Source of the DNA: JBFLXB01 sp964570625
GTDB lineage: Bacteria > Nitrospirota > Nitrospiria > 2-01-FULL-66-17
Length of the DNA: 64,000 nucleotides
Reading direction: 5' to 3'
Assembly (NCBI GenBank): GCA_964570625.1
Contig: CAZMYW010000014.1
Coordinates: forward strand, 1-64,000
The notes under the pieces: generated by a model
Told to the model about the DNA's origin: nothing
What the model saw: only the letters and a program-made list of their open reading frames with translations
The model's database searches: none
Made by a program: the position numbers and the translations under genes
In this document: piece by piece, positions 1 through 9,416 of the stretch
Layout: each line of letters starts with the position of its first letter
How positions within the stretch are numbered: position 1 is the stretch's first letter

Positions 1-33
1 GGCCTCGGGGATGGTGGTGATAGGAGTCGATGA
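1..33 (+). CDS. C-terminal end of an upstream gene (partial)
   Basis: Frame 1 is open from the window edge to a TGA at 31-33, reading GLGDGGDRSR. The TGA overlaps the ATG of the next gene (ATGA at 30-33), the usual arrangement of translationally coupled genes. Only ten residues are visible, so no function can be given, and the frame could be open by chance. Confidence 0.3.
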   Translation, partial: GLGDGGDRSR

Positions 34-848
34 TATCCATGCCGCGCTTGAGGCGGTCGGTGTACGCTGATGCCGGTGCAGCGAGTGGTCTCAGAGGACG
101 GGTCCTGAGCGGTCGATCGTTGGGGCTGGCCCTGGCGTGCTGGGCCGCGCTGGTTGCGGGATGCGCCGCCCACCGTCCGGCGGTGGAGGCCGACGCCCTG
201 CCCAAGCGCGACGCGACCCTCGCCGAATTGGAACAGATCCTGACCGAACGCGGGGAGGTCGGAGCGTATCGCGCGCTGGTAACCTTCGAGGCGTCGCGGG
301 GCGGACGGTCGGGCCGTCTGAACGGAACCGTGCGATACGAGCCCCCGCGGACGTTCGAGGTCCACGGACTCGACCCGTTAGGAGGGGACCTCTTCGTCCT
401 CAACGCCGAAGGCGAACACGTGACGCTGCTGCGAGACGATGGCGCGCCCGCTCTCGTGAGTACGGAGATCATCGAGAGCAGTCTCGCTCCGTGGGTCGGA
501 TCTCTCCGGGTGATGGACGTGCTCCGGGTACTGGGTGCCAGCCATGGGGTGGCGGTTGATCCGCTCCAATTGGTCGCGCTCGAACGGGGATCGGACCGCT
601 ACACGTTGTACGTGCTGGTCCGCGACGGCGGCCATGCGCGACTGGAACGAAAAATTCTGTTCGAACGGACGCGGTTTTTGCCGGTGAGTGAAGAGTGGTT
701 TGACGCCGACGGATCACCGAGGATGCGCCTCGAGTTCGACCGGTATCGCGAGATCGGCGGGAGATGGCGACCGATGTTGGTGAGCGCGTTGAGTCAATCC
801 GGATCGCTCCGGATCGAATTTCGAGAGATTGCCTTCGACCCCTCGTAG
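30..848 (+). CDS. Outer-membrane lipoprotein, LolB/DUF4292-like
   Basis: The 272-residue product has a basic N-terminus, a hydrophobic stretch at about residues 31-44 and a lipobox LVAGC with the acylated cysteine near residue 45, so it should be a lipoprotein. The mature part, rich in beta-strand patterns (YRALVTFEASRGG, LNGTVRYEPPRTFEVHG), resembles the LolB/LppX-type fold seen in DUF4292 proteins, which bind lipid or lipoproteins in the periplasm. The signal peptide is unusually long from ATG 30; GTG at 60 in the same frame would shorten it. The gene ends 8 bases before tsaB and probably shares its transcript. The lipoprotein call is firm, the family call is tentative. Confidence 0.6.
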   Translation: MISMPRLRRSVYADAGAASGLRGRVLSGRSLGLALACWAALVAGCAAHRPAVEADALPKRDATLAELEQILTERGEVGAYRALVTFEASRGGRSGRLNGTVRYEPPRTFEVHGLDPLGGDLFVLNAEGEHVTLLRDDGAPALVSTEIIESSLAPWVGSLRVMDVLRVLGASHGVAVDPLQLVALERGSDRYTLYVLVRDGGHARLERKILFERTRFLPVSEEWFDADGSPRMRLEFDRYREIGGRWRPMLVSALSQSGSLRIEFREIAFDPS

Positions 849-856
849 GCCGCGTG

Positions 857-1621
857 ATGACGCAGAGGATCTTAGCGATTGATACGGCGCTCGACGGCGC
901 GAGCGCTGCGGTGTGGGACGGCGACGGCGCGCCCTCGGCCGGATCGGTCAGCGAGGCGGCGTGTCCTGAACGCGCTGCGGCGTCTCGCGACCTGCTGCCC
1001 GCCATCGACCGATTGCTCGCGACGCGCGGGTGGTCCATCGCGGACCTTGATGGCGTGGTGCTGACCATCGGGCCGGGGTCGTTCACCGGCCTGCGCATCG
1101 GGGTGAGCTTGGTGAAAGGCCTGGTGTCGGCGCGTCGGATGCGGGTCGCCGCGGTTGGGACACTGGATGCGGTCGCCGTGGCGTCGGGACGATCGGGCTT
1201 GGTGGCCGCACTACTCGATGCCGGGCGTGGCGAAGTGTACGCCCGGCTGTTTCAGTGCGAGAGTGGGGGGGCGGAGCCGCTCGGCGACGAGACGCTGGCC
1301 ATGCCTGAGGTCTGGGTTGCGTCGCTCCCGACTCATGGCGCTCTCTCGTGTGTCGGTACCGGAATCATCCGTCATGCCGACGTTCTGCAAGCAGGGTTGG
1401 GCCCTCGTGCGACAATCGCTCGGGAGCCGGTGATGACGACGGCGTGCGCGGCGCTGTTGCTTGGAGTCCGTCGATTCGCCAGTGGGCAGGACACGCCCAT
1501 GGAAGCCTTGGTGCCTCGGTATCTCCGGCGATCGAGCGCCGAAACGAATTTGGCGAGTGGCGTGGTGGGGAGCCGCCGTCGGCGCATGCTCGGTTGGGAT
1601 CCCGCGCATGGGCGGGCATAG
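857..1621 (+). CDS. tsaB: tRNA threonylcarbamoyladenosine biosynthesis protein TsaB
   Basis: TsaB is the non-catalytic partner of TsaD in making the t6A37 modification of ANN-decoding tRNAs in the cytoplasm. The 254-residue product begins MTQRILAIDTAL, the ASKHA-fold phosphate-1 motif, and contains GPGSFTGLRIGVSLVKGL at about residues 74-91, the TsaB signature. The start is the ATG at 857 just after the lipoprotein stop; a GTG at 854 is directly adjacent. The C-terminal tail is short, as in other TsaB proteins. It is followed after 7 bases by rimI, a pairing common in bacteria. The identification is secure. Confidence 0.92.
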   Translation: MTQRILAIDTALDGASAAVWDGDGAPSAGSVSEAACPERAAASRDLLPAIDRLLATRGWSIADLDGVVLTIGPGSFTGLRIGVSLVKGLVSARRMRVAAVGTLDAVAVASGRSGLVAALLDAGRGEVYARLFQCESGGAEPLGDETLAMPEVWVASLPTHGALSCVGTGIIRHADVLQAGLGPRATIAREPVMTTACAALLLGVRRFASGQDTPMEALVPRYLRRSSAETNLASGVVGSRRRRMLGWDPAHGRA

Positions 1622-1628
1622 TTCTTCG

Positions 1629-2102
1629 ATGGAGGAGGGGCGCTCCACCAGAGCCGCTGGTCAGGCGGCCCTGCGCATCCGACCGATGACCGGTGGCGAT
1701 GTCGACGAGATCTTGACGATCGAACGCGCCTCGTTTTCGCAGCCGTGGACCCGGATCATGTTCGAATGGGAATTGACCGAGAACCCGTGCGCCCGATTTT
1801 TCGTAGCCGTGGCCGGAGACGCCTTCATCGGTTACATTGGAGGGTGGCTCGTGTCGGACGAGTTACAGGTGGTCAGTTTGGCGGTCAGCCCCGAGGCGAG
1901 ACGATCCCGGGTGGCGACCCGCTTGCTCGGTCATCTGTTTGAGCACGCCGGTGAGCGGGTCCAGCGGGCGTATCTGGAAGTCCGTCGCTCAAACCGGCCC
2001 GCAATCGTGATGTATGAGCGATTCGGGTTCCGGTCGGTCGGCGTCAGGCGGGGATATTATGAGGGACCCAAGGAAGACGCGGTCGTGATGGAGCGGAGTT
2101 GA
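1629..2102 (+). CDS. rimI: Ribosomal-protein-alanine N-acetyltransferase RimI
   Basis: This 157-residue GNAT acetyltransferase transfers acetyl from acetyl-CoA to the N-terminus of ribosomal protein S18 in well-studied relatives. It shows the GNAT pattern: an early ERASFSQPWT segment, the beta-4 strand LQVVSLAVSPEARRSRVATRLL with the acetyl-CoA loop (here RRSRVATRLL in place of the usual R-x-x-G-x-G/A), and the C-terminal YLEVRRSNRPAIVMYERFGF typical of RimI. The loop residue at the usual glycine is serine, a mild deviation. ATG 1629 follows the tsaB stop by 7 bases; an alternative ATG at 1686 would remove a poorly conserved N-terminus. Confidence 0.88.
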   Translation: MEEGRSTRAAGQAALRIRPMTGGDVDEILTIERASFSQPWTRIMFEWELTENPCARFFVAVAGDAFIGYIGGWLVSDELQVVSLAVSPEARRSRVATRLLGHLFEHAGERVQRAYLEVRRSNRPAIVMYERFGFRSVGVRRGYYEGPKEDAVVMERS

Positions 2103-2134
2103 TGAGGGTATCACCTTGAGCAGGAGGGAGCGCG

Positions 2135-2371
2135 ATGCACGATGGCGACGCGGCCTGGATCGAACACCTTCGCAAAACCAACCGAGAATTCGCAGACCTC
2201 GAGCGGAAACACCTTGAATTGGAACGGGAGCTCGGTGATTTGTTGAAACGACGCGTGTTGACGAGCGACGAAGAAGTCAGAAAGAAAAATGTCCAGAAAG
2301 AGAAACTCGCAATGAAAGACCGCATGAACGGCATCCTGCGGCAGGCCCGCCTTTCCCGCATGGCGTCCTGA
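2135..2371 (+). CDS. DUF465 (YdcH-like) small coiled-coil protein
   Basis: The 78-residue, highly charged product is almost entirely predicted helix, with heptad-like spacing (LERKHLELERELGDLLKRR) and a conserved LKRRVLTSDEEVRKKNVQKEKLAMKDRM segment matching the DUF465/YdcH family. The function of this family is not established. It lies between rimI and the tat genes with short gaps, and the sequence caggaggga gives a good ribosome-binding site just upstream of ATG 2135. Confidence 0.75.
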   Translation: MHDGDAAWIEHLRKTNREFADLERKHLELERELGDLLKRRVLTSDEEVRKKNVQKEKLAMKDRMNGILRQARLSRMAS

Positions 2372-2389
2372 GGGTCAGGTCCGGTCGGG

Positions 2390-2623
2390 ATGTTCGGAAT
2401 CGGTTTTCCAGAGCTGGTCGTTATTCTGCTGCTCGCGCTGATCGTGTTGGGCCCGCAGCGGCTTCCCGAACTCGCGCGAACGCTGGGCCGAGGGTTCTCG
2501 ATGCTCAAGCGCGCGGCGGATGACGCGCAGGCGCAGGTGCAGGATGAATTGCGGGCCGTGGAAGACACGGCGGACCCGAAGCCCGTCTCCCCTCAGGCCC
2601 CGGATCGACCGACCGATGGCTGA
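2390..2623 (+). CDS. tatB: Twin-arginine translocase subunit TatB/TatA family
   Basis: The 77-residue product begins MFGIGFPELVVILLLALIVLG, a single N-terminal membrane helix, followed by the PQRLPELARTLGR hinge and an amphipathic helix, then a short charged tail. The F-G-x-G-F-P-E-L start and the glutamate at the helix entrance are typical of the TatA/TatB family; PELARTLGRG and the absence of a TatA-type FGxKKLPE-KxA segment favour TatB. With TatC it would form the receptor for folded twin-arginine substrates in the inner membrane. It overlaps tatC by 8 bases. Assignment to TatB rather than TatA is moderately sure. Confidence 0.82.
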   Translation: MFGIGFPELVVILLLALIVLGPQRLPELARTLGRGFSMLKRAADDAQAQVQDELRAVEDTADPKPVSPQAPDRPTDG

Positions 2624-3365
2624 CGACAAAACCGGTGGGGCGATGCCGCTGCTCGATCACCTGGTCGAGCTGCGGAAGCGACTGCTCATCAGCGCCGCCG
2701 CCGTACTGGTCGCGGCGGTCGGCGCGTTTTCGTTTTCCGACGAGATCCTGGCGTGGTTGGTGTCCTCGCTCAACCAGGAGTTGGTGTTTCTGTCGCCGAC
2801 CGAGGCATTCTGGGTCTCGTTGAAAATTTCGCTCGTCGCCGGGCTGCTGATCGCGTTGCCGCTCGTGCTGTATCAGGCCTGGCGGTTCATTGCTCCCGGC
2901 CTGTACCGATCGGAGCGTCGTTACGCCGCGGGGTTCGTGATCGCCTCGTGCGCATTTTTCGCCGCTGGCCTCGTGTTTTGCGCGTTCGTAGCGCTCCCGT
3001 TCGCGCTCAAATTTTTGATCGCGTTCGGCATTGAGCGGGGCATCAAGCCGATGATTTCGGCGCAGATGTACGTGGATTTCGCGCTGAAGTTCTACGTGGC
3101 GTTTGGTGTGATCTTCGAGGTGCCGCTCGGCGTGACCCTGGCCAGTCGCATGGGCGTAGTCACCCCCGCGGTCTTGGCCCGAAACCGGCGCTACGCGTTT
3201 CTGGTCAATGCCATTCTGGCCGCGGTGCTGACCCCGACATCCGACCTGTTCAACATGGCGATCATGCTCGTGCCGTTGACCGTGCTCTACGAAGTCGGCA
3301 TCCTGGGCGCGCGGGTGTTCGGTCGCCGAAGACCCGTGCCGGAAGCCGCGACCGCCGAGGTGTAG
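2616..3365 (+). CDS. tatC: Sec-independent protein translocase TatC
   Basis: TatC is the multispanning core of the Tat translocon that recognises twin-arginine signal peptides. The 249-residue product has the diagnostic N-terminal LLDHLVELRKRLL at about residues 12-24, six predicted membrane helices and the conserved periplasmic FxSPTEAFWVSLK-type loop (FLSPTEAFWVSLK). The ATG at 2616 lies within the end of tatB and gives a full-length protein. TatB and TatC together here suggest a minimal two-gene tat operon, unless tatA is elsewhere. Confidence 0.95.
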   Translation: MADDKTGGAMPLLDHLVELRKRLLISAAAVLVAAVGAFSFSDEILAWLVSSLNQELVFLSPTEAFWVSLKISLVAGLLIALPLVLYQAWRFIAPGLYRSERRYAAGFVIASCAFFAAGLVFCAFVALPFALKFLIAFGIERGIKPMISAQMYVDFALKFYVAFGVIFEVPLGVTLASRMGVVTPAVLARNRRYAFLVNAILAAVLTPTSDLFNMAIMLVPLTVLYEVGILGARVFGRRRPVPEAATAEV

Positions 3366-3369
3366 TTCC

Positions 3370-4175
3370 TTGCCAGAGCTTCCGGAGGTCGAGTCCATTG
3401 CGCGGCGCCTGCGACCCCTGATGGTCGGACACACCATCGAGTCCGTTGCGATCCTTCACCAAGAAATCTGGCGAGGCGACGTGGGCGTGGACGAGTTGCG
3501 CGCACGTTCGGTCGTTCGCGTGCGTCGGCACGGGAAATCCATTCTCGTCGAATTGGATCCGCCGCTGTGGCTCGTGATTCGACTCGGCATGACGGGCCAA
3601 TGCCTGGTAGTGTCGCGCGAAGCGCCCAAACCTCCGCACACGCACGTCGTGCTCACCCTGTCCGGGCAGCCTTGGGAACTGCACTATCGCGACCCACGCC
3701 GATTCGGGCGTTGGGGTGCGGCCTCCTCCCCGCAGTCCCTCGCACTGGGACCGGACGCCTTGGCGCTGCGGCGTGTGACGTGGGAGCGGATTCTGCAGTC
3801 GCGGCGCGGAATGCTTCGGCCGCTGCTCATGAATCAGCAGATCGTCGCGGGCATGGGGAATATCTATACGAACGAGGCGTTGTTCACCGCGCGGATGCAT
3901 CCGCGTCAGGAGGCCTCGCGACTGAATCCGAAGCAACGCGACGCGCTCTACCGCGCGATCAAATCCACGTTGCGGGAAGGTATCCGGTGGGGCGGGTCGA
4001 CGATCCGGGACTATCGCACGCCGGACGGATCATCGGGTCGCTTTCAAGAGCGCTTTCGCGTGTACGACCGCTCAGGCCTGCCGTGCAAACGCCACTGCGG
4101 CGCGCGCATACAGAAATTACCGGCGGCCAAAGACGCCCAGCCCGGGTTCTTCTGTCCTCGCTGCCAGCGGCTCAT

Positions 4176-4179
<4 letters not shown>
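3370..4179 (+). CDS. mutM: Formamidopyrimidine-DNA glycosylase (Fpg/MutM)
   Basis: MutM removes oxidised purines such as 8-oxoguanine from DNA and nicks the abasic site. The 269-residue product starts PELPEVES right after the initiator, giving the catalytic Pro-2 and Glu-3; the initiation codon is TTG at 3370, fixed because Pro must follow it. It has the conserved NQQIVAGMGNIYTNEALF helix-two-turn-helix region and a C-terminal zinc finger with CKRHCG and CPRCQ cysteines. The gene begins 4 bases after tatC and its last 4 bases overlap the end of convergent glgC. Confidence 0.94.
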
Positions 4180-5423
<1,244 letters not shown>

Positions 5424-5455
5424 CTGGATGAACTGGATGAAACCGTCGAGAGGCT

Positions 5456-5683
5456 CTACTTTGCTCCGACAAGGGCCGCTGTGTCAACTGCCGATCTAAT
5501 GATCCGATACGCCCGTAGATAGGGTTTGTCCCGCTGCTGCAGCGATAGGAGGATCTGGTACGGTTCGGGTCGTAGGCGGATGTCGCTCTGGAAACCCACC
5601 GGGTGGTATTTGATGATAGGACCGCAGTCGTCGTTACTTTCTGCTTGACTTGCCTGATCAGCCCCGCATACGATTGGCGCCAA
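5456..5683 (-). pseudogene. Degenerate 3' fragment of a JAMM (Mov34/MPN) protease gene
   Basis: The minus-strand reading of this 75-codon stretch contains QSDIRLRPEPYQILLSLQQR and then DKPYLRAYRI. This matches the C-terminus of the intact JAMM gene at 9018-9416, which reads QSDIRLAYDPEPYYLLVSLQ and then RRDKPDLRAYRI. The DNA is similar over about 100 bases (5501-5600 against 9060-9164), with a small deletion. The catalytic HxH and the N-terminal half are missing, so it cannot be an active protease. It fills most of the 522-base gap between glgC and the next gene; in the remaining part I see only a run of nine Cs (5718-5726) and no convincing promoter. Confidence 0.75.
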
Positions 5684-5945
5684 TCCGCCATTTCTCGGCC
5701 GTTCGAGGGGCCGCGTTCCCCCCCCCGGTAGTGACGCGACTCGCCTCCAGTGGTCTACGGTATCTGAGGAGCCTACTGGTCGAGAGTAATACGGTGCCTT
5801 TCTCGTTGTGCCTTTCAGTCAAGGCGGAGCGCGCCTAGTCGCTTACGCAGCCTACGCATTCATGCCGGTCGCGACGCAGCGCGCGACATCTGGTGTCCCG
5901 AGTGGGAGTTTGGTCGTGAACTTCATGCAAACCGGGGGCTCGTCT

Positions 5946-8843
5946 ATGAAGATACGAATACAACTCGTTGTCCTCGGATTCGCGGGGGTGGTCATCGCCG
6001 GAGCAAGTGGCGCGTGGCGAATCGTCGCCGATACGCTACAAGCCTTCGTGGTGACCCCCGCAATCGCTTCCACCCACCTTTCCTCCGGCCTTGTGGGGTA
6101 CTGGCCATTTGATGAAGCCTCCGGAACGACCGCAAGCGATGCAAGCGGCGGTAACCACCCCGGCACGCTTGTAGGAGGGCCGGTATGGACGGCTGGACGA
6201 TTCGGAAACGCCCTGTCATTTGATGGCGTCGACGACTATGTGAATATCCCGGACCCCAATATCATTGAAGGATTGTCGCAGTTCTCGGTGAGCGTGTGGG
6301 CAGCGAGCGGTGTGACGCTGAGTGATAATAGCCGCGGCATCGTCGCCCAAGCCAGGGGAGGGGGAGGGGACAGCATGTTGCTCCAACTCCGCAGCACGGA
6401 CAACATCGCGTTCGAAGTGAATACCGGCGGGACGGTCAAAACGGATGCCAACGCTGACATTGCGGACACGGGCTGGCACCACTATGTCGGCGTATACACG
6501 GGAAGTAGTGTTCTATTGTACGTCGACGGAGTGCTGCAGACTAACCAGCCCGCGCAAAGTGGTGCTGTGATCGCGTCAACGAATCCACTCACCATCGGTG
6601 CCTATGATAGCGGTCGACATTGGGCCGGTATGATCGACGAGGTCCGGATCTACAGCCGCGAAATTTTGGAAACCGAAGTCCAAGATCTCTACAATTTGAC
6701 GACGACATCGGATCCACCTTCCCCCGACAATCAAGCTCCCATGGTGTCTCTGACGACGCCGCTCTCCGGCACGATAGTATCCGGCGTCAGCGTCACCGTT
6801 TCTGCAGACGCATCAGACGACGTGGGCGTCGCAGACGTCCAATTTTTGCTGGACGGAACATCTCTCGGTGCCGAAGACACGACAACCCCCTACAGCATCA
6901 TATGGGACTCGACCCAAACCGTGGATGGCGCCCATACTCTGACGGCAAGAGCACGAGATGCGGCAGGAAATCAAACCACAAGCGCGGGAATTTCGGTAAC
7001 AGTCGGTAACGTCGCTGCCGACGCGGAAGTTCCCACTACGCCGATCGGCCTCACCGCGACTCCAGTCTCCTCCTCGCAGATCAACCTTGAGTGGATCGGC
7101 TCGACCGACAACGTCGGTGTCCTCGGCTACCGTATCTACCGAGGGGATGTTGCTGTGGGGACGACGGCCCAAACCAGGTTCCAGAATACCGGTCTTACCC
7201 CGGAGGCCGCGTATACGTTCGCGGTTGCCGCCTACGACGCTGCGGGGAACGAGTCGTATGGTTCGGCGCCAGCCAGCGCGACCACGATGAGCCCCGCCAA
7301 CCCATCCTCTTGGACACCGCCAATCGGAATTCCCTCGCCGTCATTCGGCATCGATGATGTGGCGCCGCCTCCGCCCTCGGAGTGGCCGGGTGCCGCCGTG
7401 CAGAACTATTACTACATAGACAATACACATCCCGCGGCTACCAACACGAATAACCAGTACGGCTACCCGGATAAACCTCGCCGCACCATTCCGGAGATCA
7501 CGTATGCGCCTGGAGCGTACGTCGAAATCCACGGAGGACCGTACACAGCGGGCGGGCAACTCTTGTTTACGCACCATGGAAGCCCCTCCCAGGTCATGTG
7601 GCTGCGGGGCGCGAGCAGCGACGAAAAACCGGTCATTCGCGCGGAGACAATCCCCAAAGGCAGTTATATCGTGATGGAAAATCTACGCTATGACACGAAC
7701 AACAAGACGATAGGGATCCGGGTTCACAAAGGAAGCCAAGCGCATCACGTCGTGGTGCGCCACAGCGAGTTTACGGGCCCGGGGACGAACATCGGACAAG
7801 ATTCGGTCATCGGAATCAGCGGCGACGCCACGTTTAGATTTCATGACATCGTCATCTACAACAATCTCATCACGGAATTCGGCGACAATGAGGCTCTTCT
7901 CCAAAACGACTACCATGGTGTGAAGCCAGGGGCGTACGTCGATCACGTCTGGATTCTGAACAACACCATTTCCAATATGGGTGGAGACTCGGTCCAGGTG
8001 GGGAGCGCGGCACTCTCCGCGGCGCAGTATTCCCGGTTCATCTACGTCGGGGGGAACACGTTTCACGGGAGTCTGGAGAACGACGTCGATATCAAAGGGG
8101 CTTACGACGTCATCGTCTCGCAAAACAACCTGGGGCCAGCAGGCGGCAGCCATATCGTCGTACACAACGGCCCCTCCCGCGTGTGGACGATCTTCAATGC
8201 CTTCCACGGCGGACTCGGTGACACCGCATTCATCACCACCGGCTCGACAGACACGTATTTGGTTGGAAACGTTATCTACAATAACCACGGGTCGACGCCA
8301 GATCTCGGGAGTGGAGCGATCAAAAACCGCGGGTCCTCACCCATCACCGTCGTCCACAACACGATCTATGATGTCGACACCGGCTTCTATGCGGCCGCTG
8401 GAACGAACCCGATTGTGAGCCGCAACAACATTATTGCCAACGTCATCGAATCGCTCTATCACGTGGCTGTCATGGACAGCGGGAGCGCGGCCGGTTCGGA
8501 CCTCTCGCACACGCTGTTCCATGAACCGTCAGCAGGCAGCGCGCGAATTCGATGGGGAACCGAGGTGACATATGATGTTCCCGGTTTTCAGGGGGCTTTT
8601 CCCGGCGAGTGTGAAGGATGTATTCAAAGCGATCCTCAGTTTGTGAATGCGTCGGAGGGGATTTTCTCGTTGCAGGCTGAGTCGCCCGCGATCGATACGG
8701 GAAGTGTTGACGACGTCTACGCCACCTTCGAATCCACCTATGGCCTCTCGATCGCCAAAGACTTTGTGGGCGTCTCTCGTCCTCAAGGTGCAGGGTGGGA
8801 TATCGGTGCGTATGAATACGTCGACGGAGTGGTTCCTCCCTAA
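5946..8843 (+). CDS. Large secreted LamG / Ig-like / fibronectin III / parallel beta-helix protein
   Basis: The product from ATG 5946 has 965 residues and starts with a signal peptide (MKIRIQLVVLGFAGVVIAGA). Domains in order are: a LamG/concanavalin-like domain (about 38-230, LVGYWPFDEASG to AGMIDEVRIYSRE), an Ig-like domain (about 245-345, PLSGTIVSGVSVTVSADASD), a fibronectin type III domain (about 350-440), a proline-rich linker, and a right-handed parallel beta-helix (about 480-900) with NNLI, NNTI and NTIYDVD turns. It ends DIGAYEYVDG, a terminus frequent in beta-helix surface proteins. Such proteins are exported and often bind or cleave polysaccharide; no catalytic residues could be assigned. 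Base composition is visibly less GC-rich than its neighbours, and the gene is flanked by partial and complete JAMM gene copies, so it may be acquired. Confidence 0.85.
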   Translation: MKIRIQLVVLGFAGVVIAGASGAWRIVADTLQAFVVTPAIASTHLSSGLVGYWPFDEASGTTASDASGGNHPGTLVGGPVWTAGRFGNALSFDGVDDYVNIPDPNIIEGLSQFSVSVWAASGVTLSDNSRGIVAQARGGGGDSMLLQLRSTDNIAFEVNTGGTVKTDANADIADTGWHHYVGVYTGSSVLLYVDGVLQTNQPAQSGAVIASTNPLTIGAYDSGRHWAGMIDEVRIYSREILETEVQDLYNLTTTSDPPSPDNQAPMVSLTTPLSGTIVSGVSVTVSADASDDVGVADVQFLLDGTSLGAEDTTTPYSIIWDSTQTVDGAHTLTARARDAAGNQTTSAGISVTVGNVAADAEVPTTPIGLTATPVSSSQINLEWIGSTDNVGVLGYRIYRGDVAVGTTAQTRFQNTGLTPEAAYTFAVAAYDAAGNESYGSAPASATTMSPANPSSWTPPIGIPSPSFGIDDVAPPPPSEWPGAAVQNYYYIDNTHPAATNTNNQYGYPDKPRRTIPEITYAPGAYVEIHGGPYTAGGQLLFTHHGSPSQVMWLRGASSDEKPVIRAETIPKGSYIVMENLRYDTNNKTIGIRVHKGSQAHHVVVRHSEFTGPGTNIGQDSVIGISGDATFRFHDIVIYNNLITEFGDNEALLQNDYHGVKPGAYVDHVWILNNTISNMGGDSVQVGSAALSAAQYSRFIYVGGNTFHGSLENDVDIKGAYDVIVSQNNLGPAGGSHIVVHNGPSRVWTIFNAFHGGLGDTAFITTGSTDTYLVGNVIYNNHGSTPDLGSGAIKNRGSSPITVVHNTIYDVDTGFYAAAGTNPIVSRNNIIANVIESLYHVAVMDSGSAAGSDLSHTLFHEPSAGSARIRWGTEVTYDVPGFQGAFPGECEGCIQSDPQFVNASEGIFSLQAESPAIDTGSVDDVYATFESTYGLSIAKDFVGVSRPQGAGWDIGAYEYVDGVVPP

Positions 8844-9017
8844 AGGCCTGTCCCGGCTCGCTGAACTGTGCTGTCGGACTGGAACGGTTCGTGACTCGGT
8901 TTTCTAGGAGGTTGCATCCGGAGGTGCTGAAGAACTCGTGGCGGTCGCACGGCTAGGGGGCGCGTCGAGGTGTGCTCTCTAGCCGTATGGGTCTCTCGGC
9001 TAGTCGATCCAGACACC

Positions 9018-9416
9018 TCAGACGATCTGGATCGGTTCTTCGGTCACTTTCCCCTCAACGATCCGATATGCCCTCAGATCGGGTTTGTCCCGCCGCTGCA
9101 GCGACACGAGCAGGTAGTAGGGTTCGGGGTCGTAGGCCAGGCGGATGTCGCTCTGCGACGGGCGGGCGGGGCTTTCGGGGTGAGAGTGGTAGATGGCGAC
9201 CAGGTTCAGGTTGTTGTGGCGCATATTCTTGAAGGCCCAGAATTGCTCTTTGGGCGCCATTTCGAAAAACACTTTGGGTGTGGCGTGGATGTTTTGGATC
9301 CGGTAGAAGTGAGACGGTACGCCGTTCGTGCCCGCCAATAAACCACAGCACTCCTCCGGATACGTCTCCTCGGCGTGCGCGATCATGGCCGCGACGAGCG
9401 ACTTGGGGATCTTCAC
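9018..9416 (-). CDS. JAMM/M67-family metallopeptidase, Mec/QbsD-like
   Basis: This 132-residue zinc protease has the complete JAMM signature: Glu in YPEECCGLLAG (residues 20-30) and HSHPESPARPSQSD, i.e. H-x-H-x7-S-x2-D. Relatives (Mec in Mycobacterium, QbsD in Pseudomonas) release amino acids or C-terminal extensions from ubiquitin-like sulfur carriers. Translation should begin at the GTG at 9416, which overlaps the stop of the preceding moeB-like gene (GTGA), so the two are coupled; this start also gives the standard family length. It is the last gene of the sulfur-transfer operon, and its likely substrate is the carrier at 10504-10785. Confidence 0.88.
   Translation of the reverse strand: MKIPKSLVAAMIAHAEETYPEECCGLLAGTNGVPSHFYRIQNIHATPKVFFEMAPKEQFWAFKNMRHNNLNLVAIYHSHPESPARPSQSDIRLAYDPEPYYLLVSLQRRDKPDLRAYRIVEGKVTEEPIQIV

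Noticed and set aside
5718..5726. Run of nine Cs as a possible phase-variation tract.
   Set aside because: No conserved reading frame crosses it, and it is not placed between promoter elements that I can identify.
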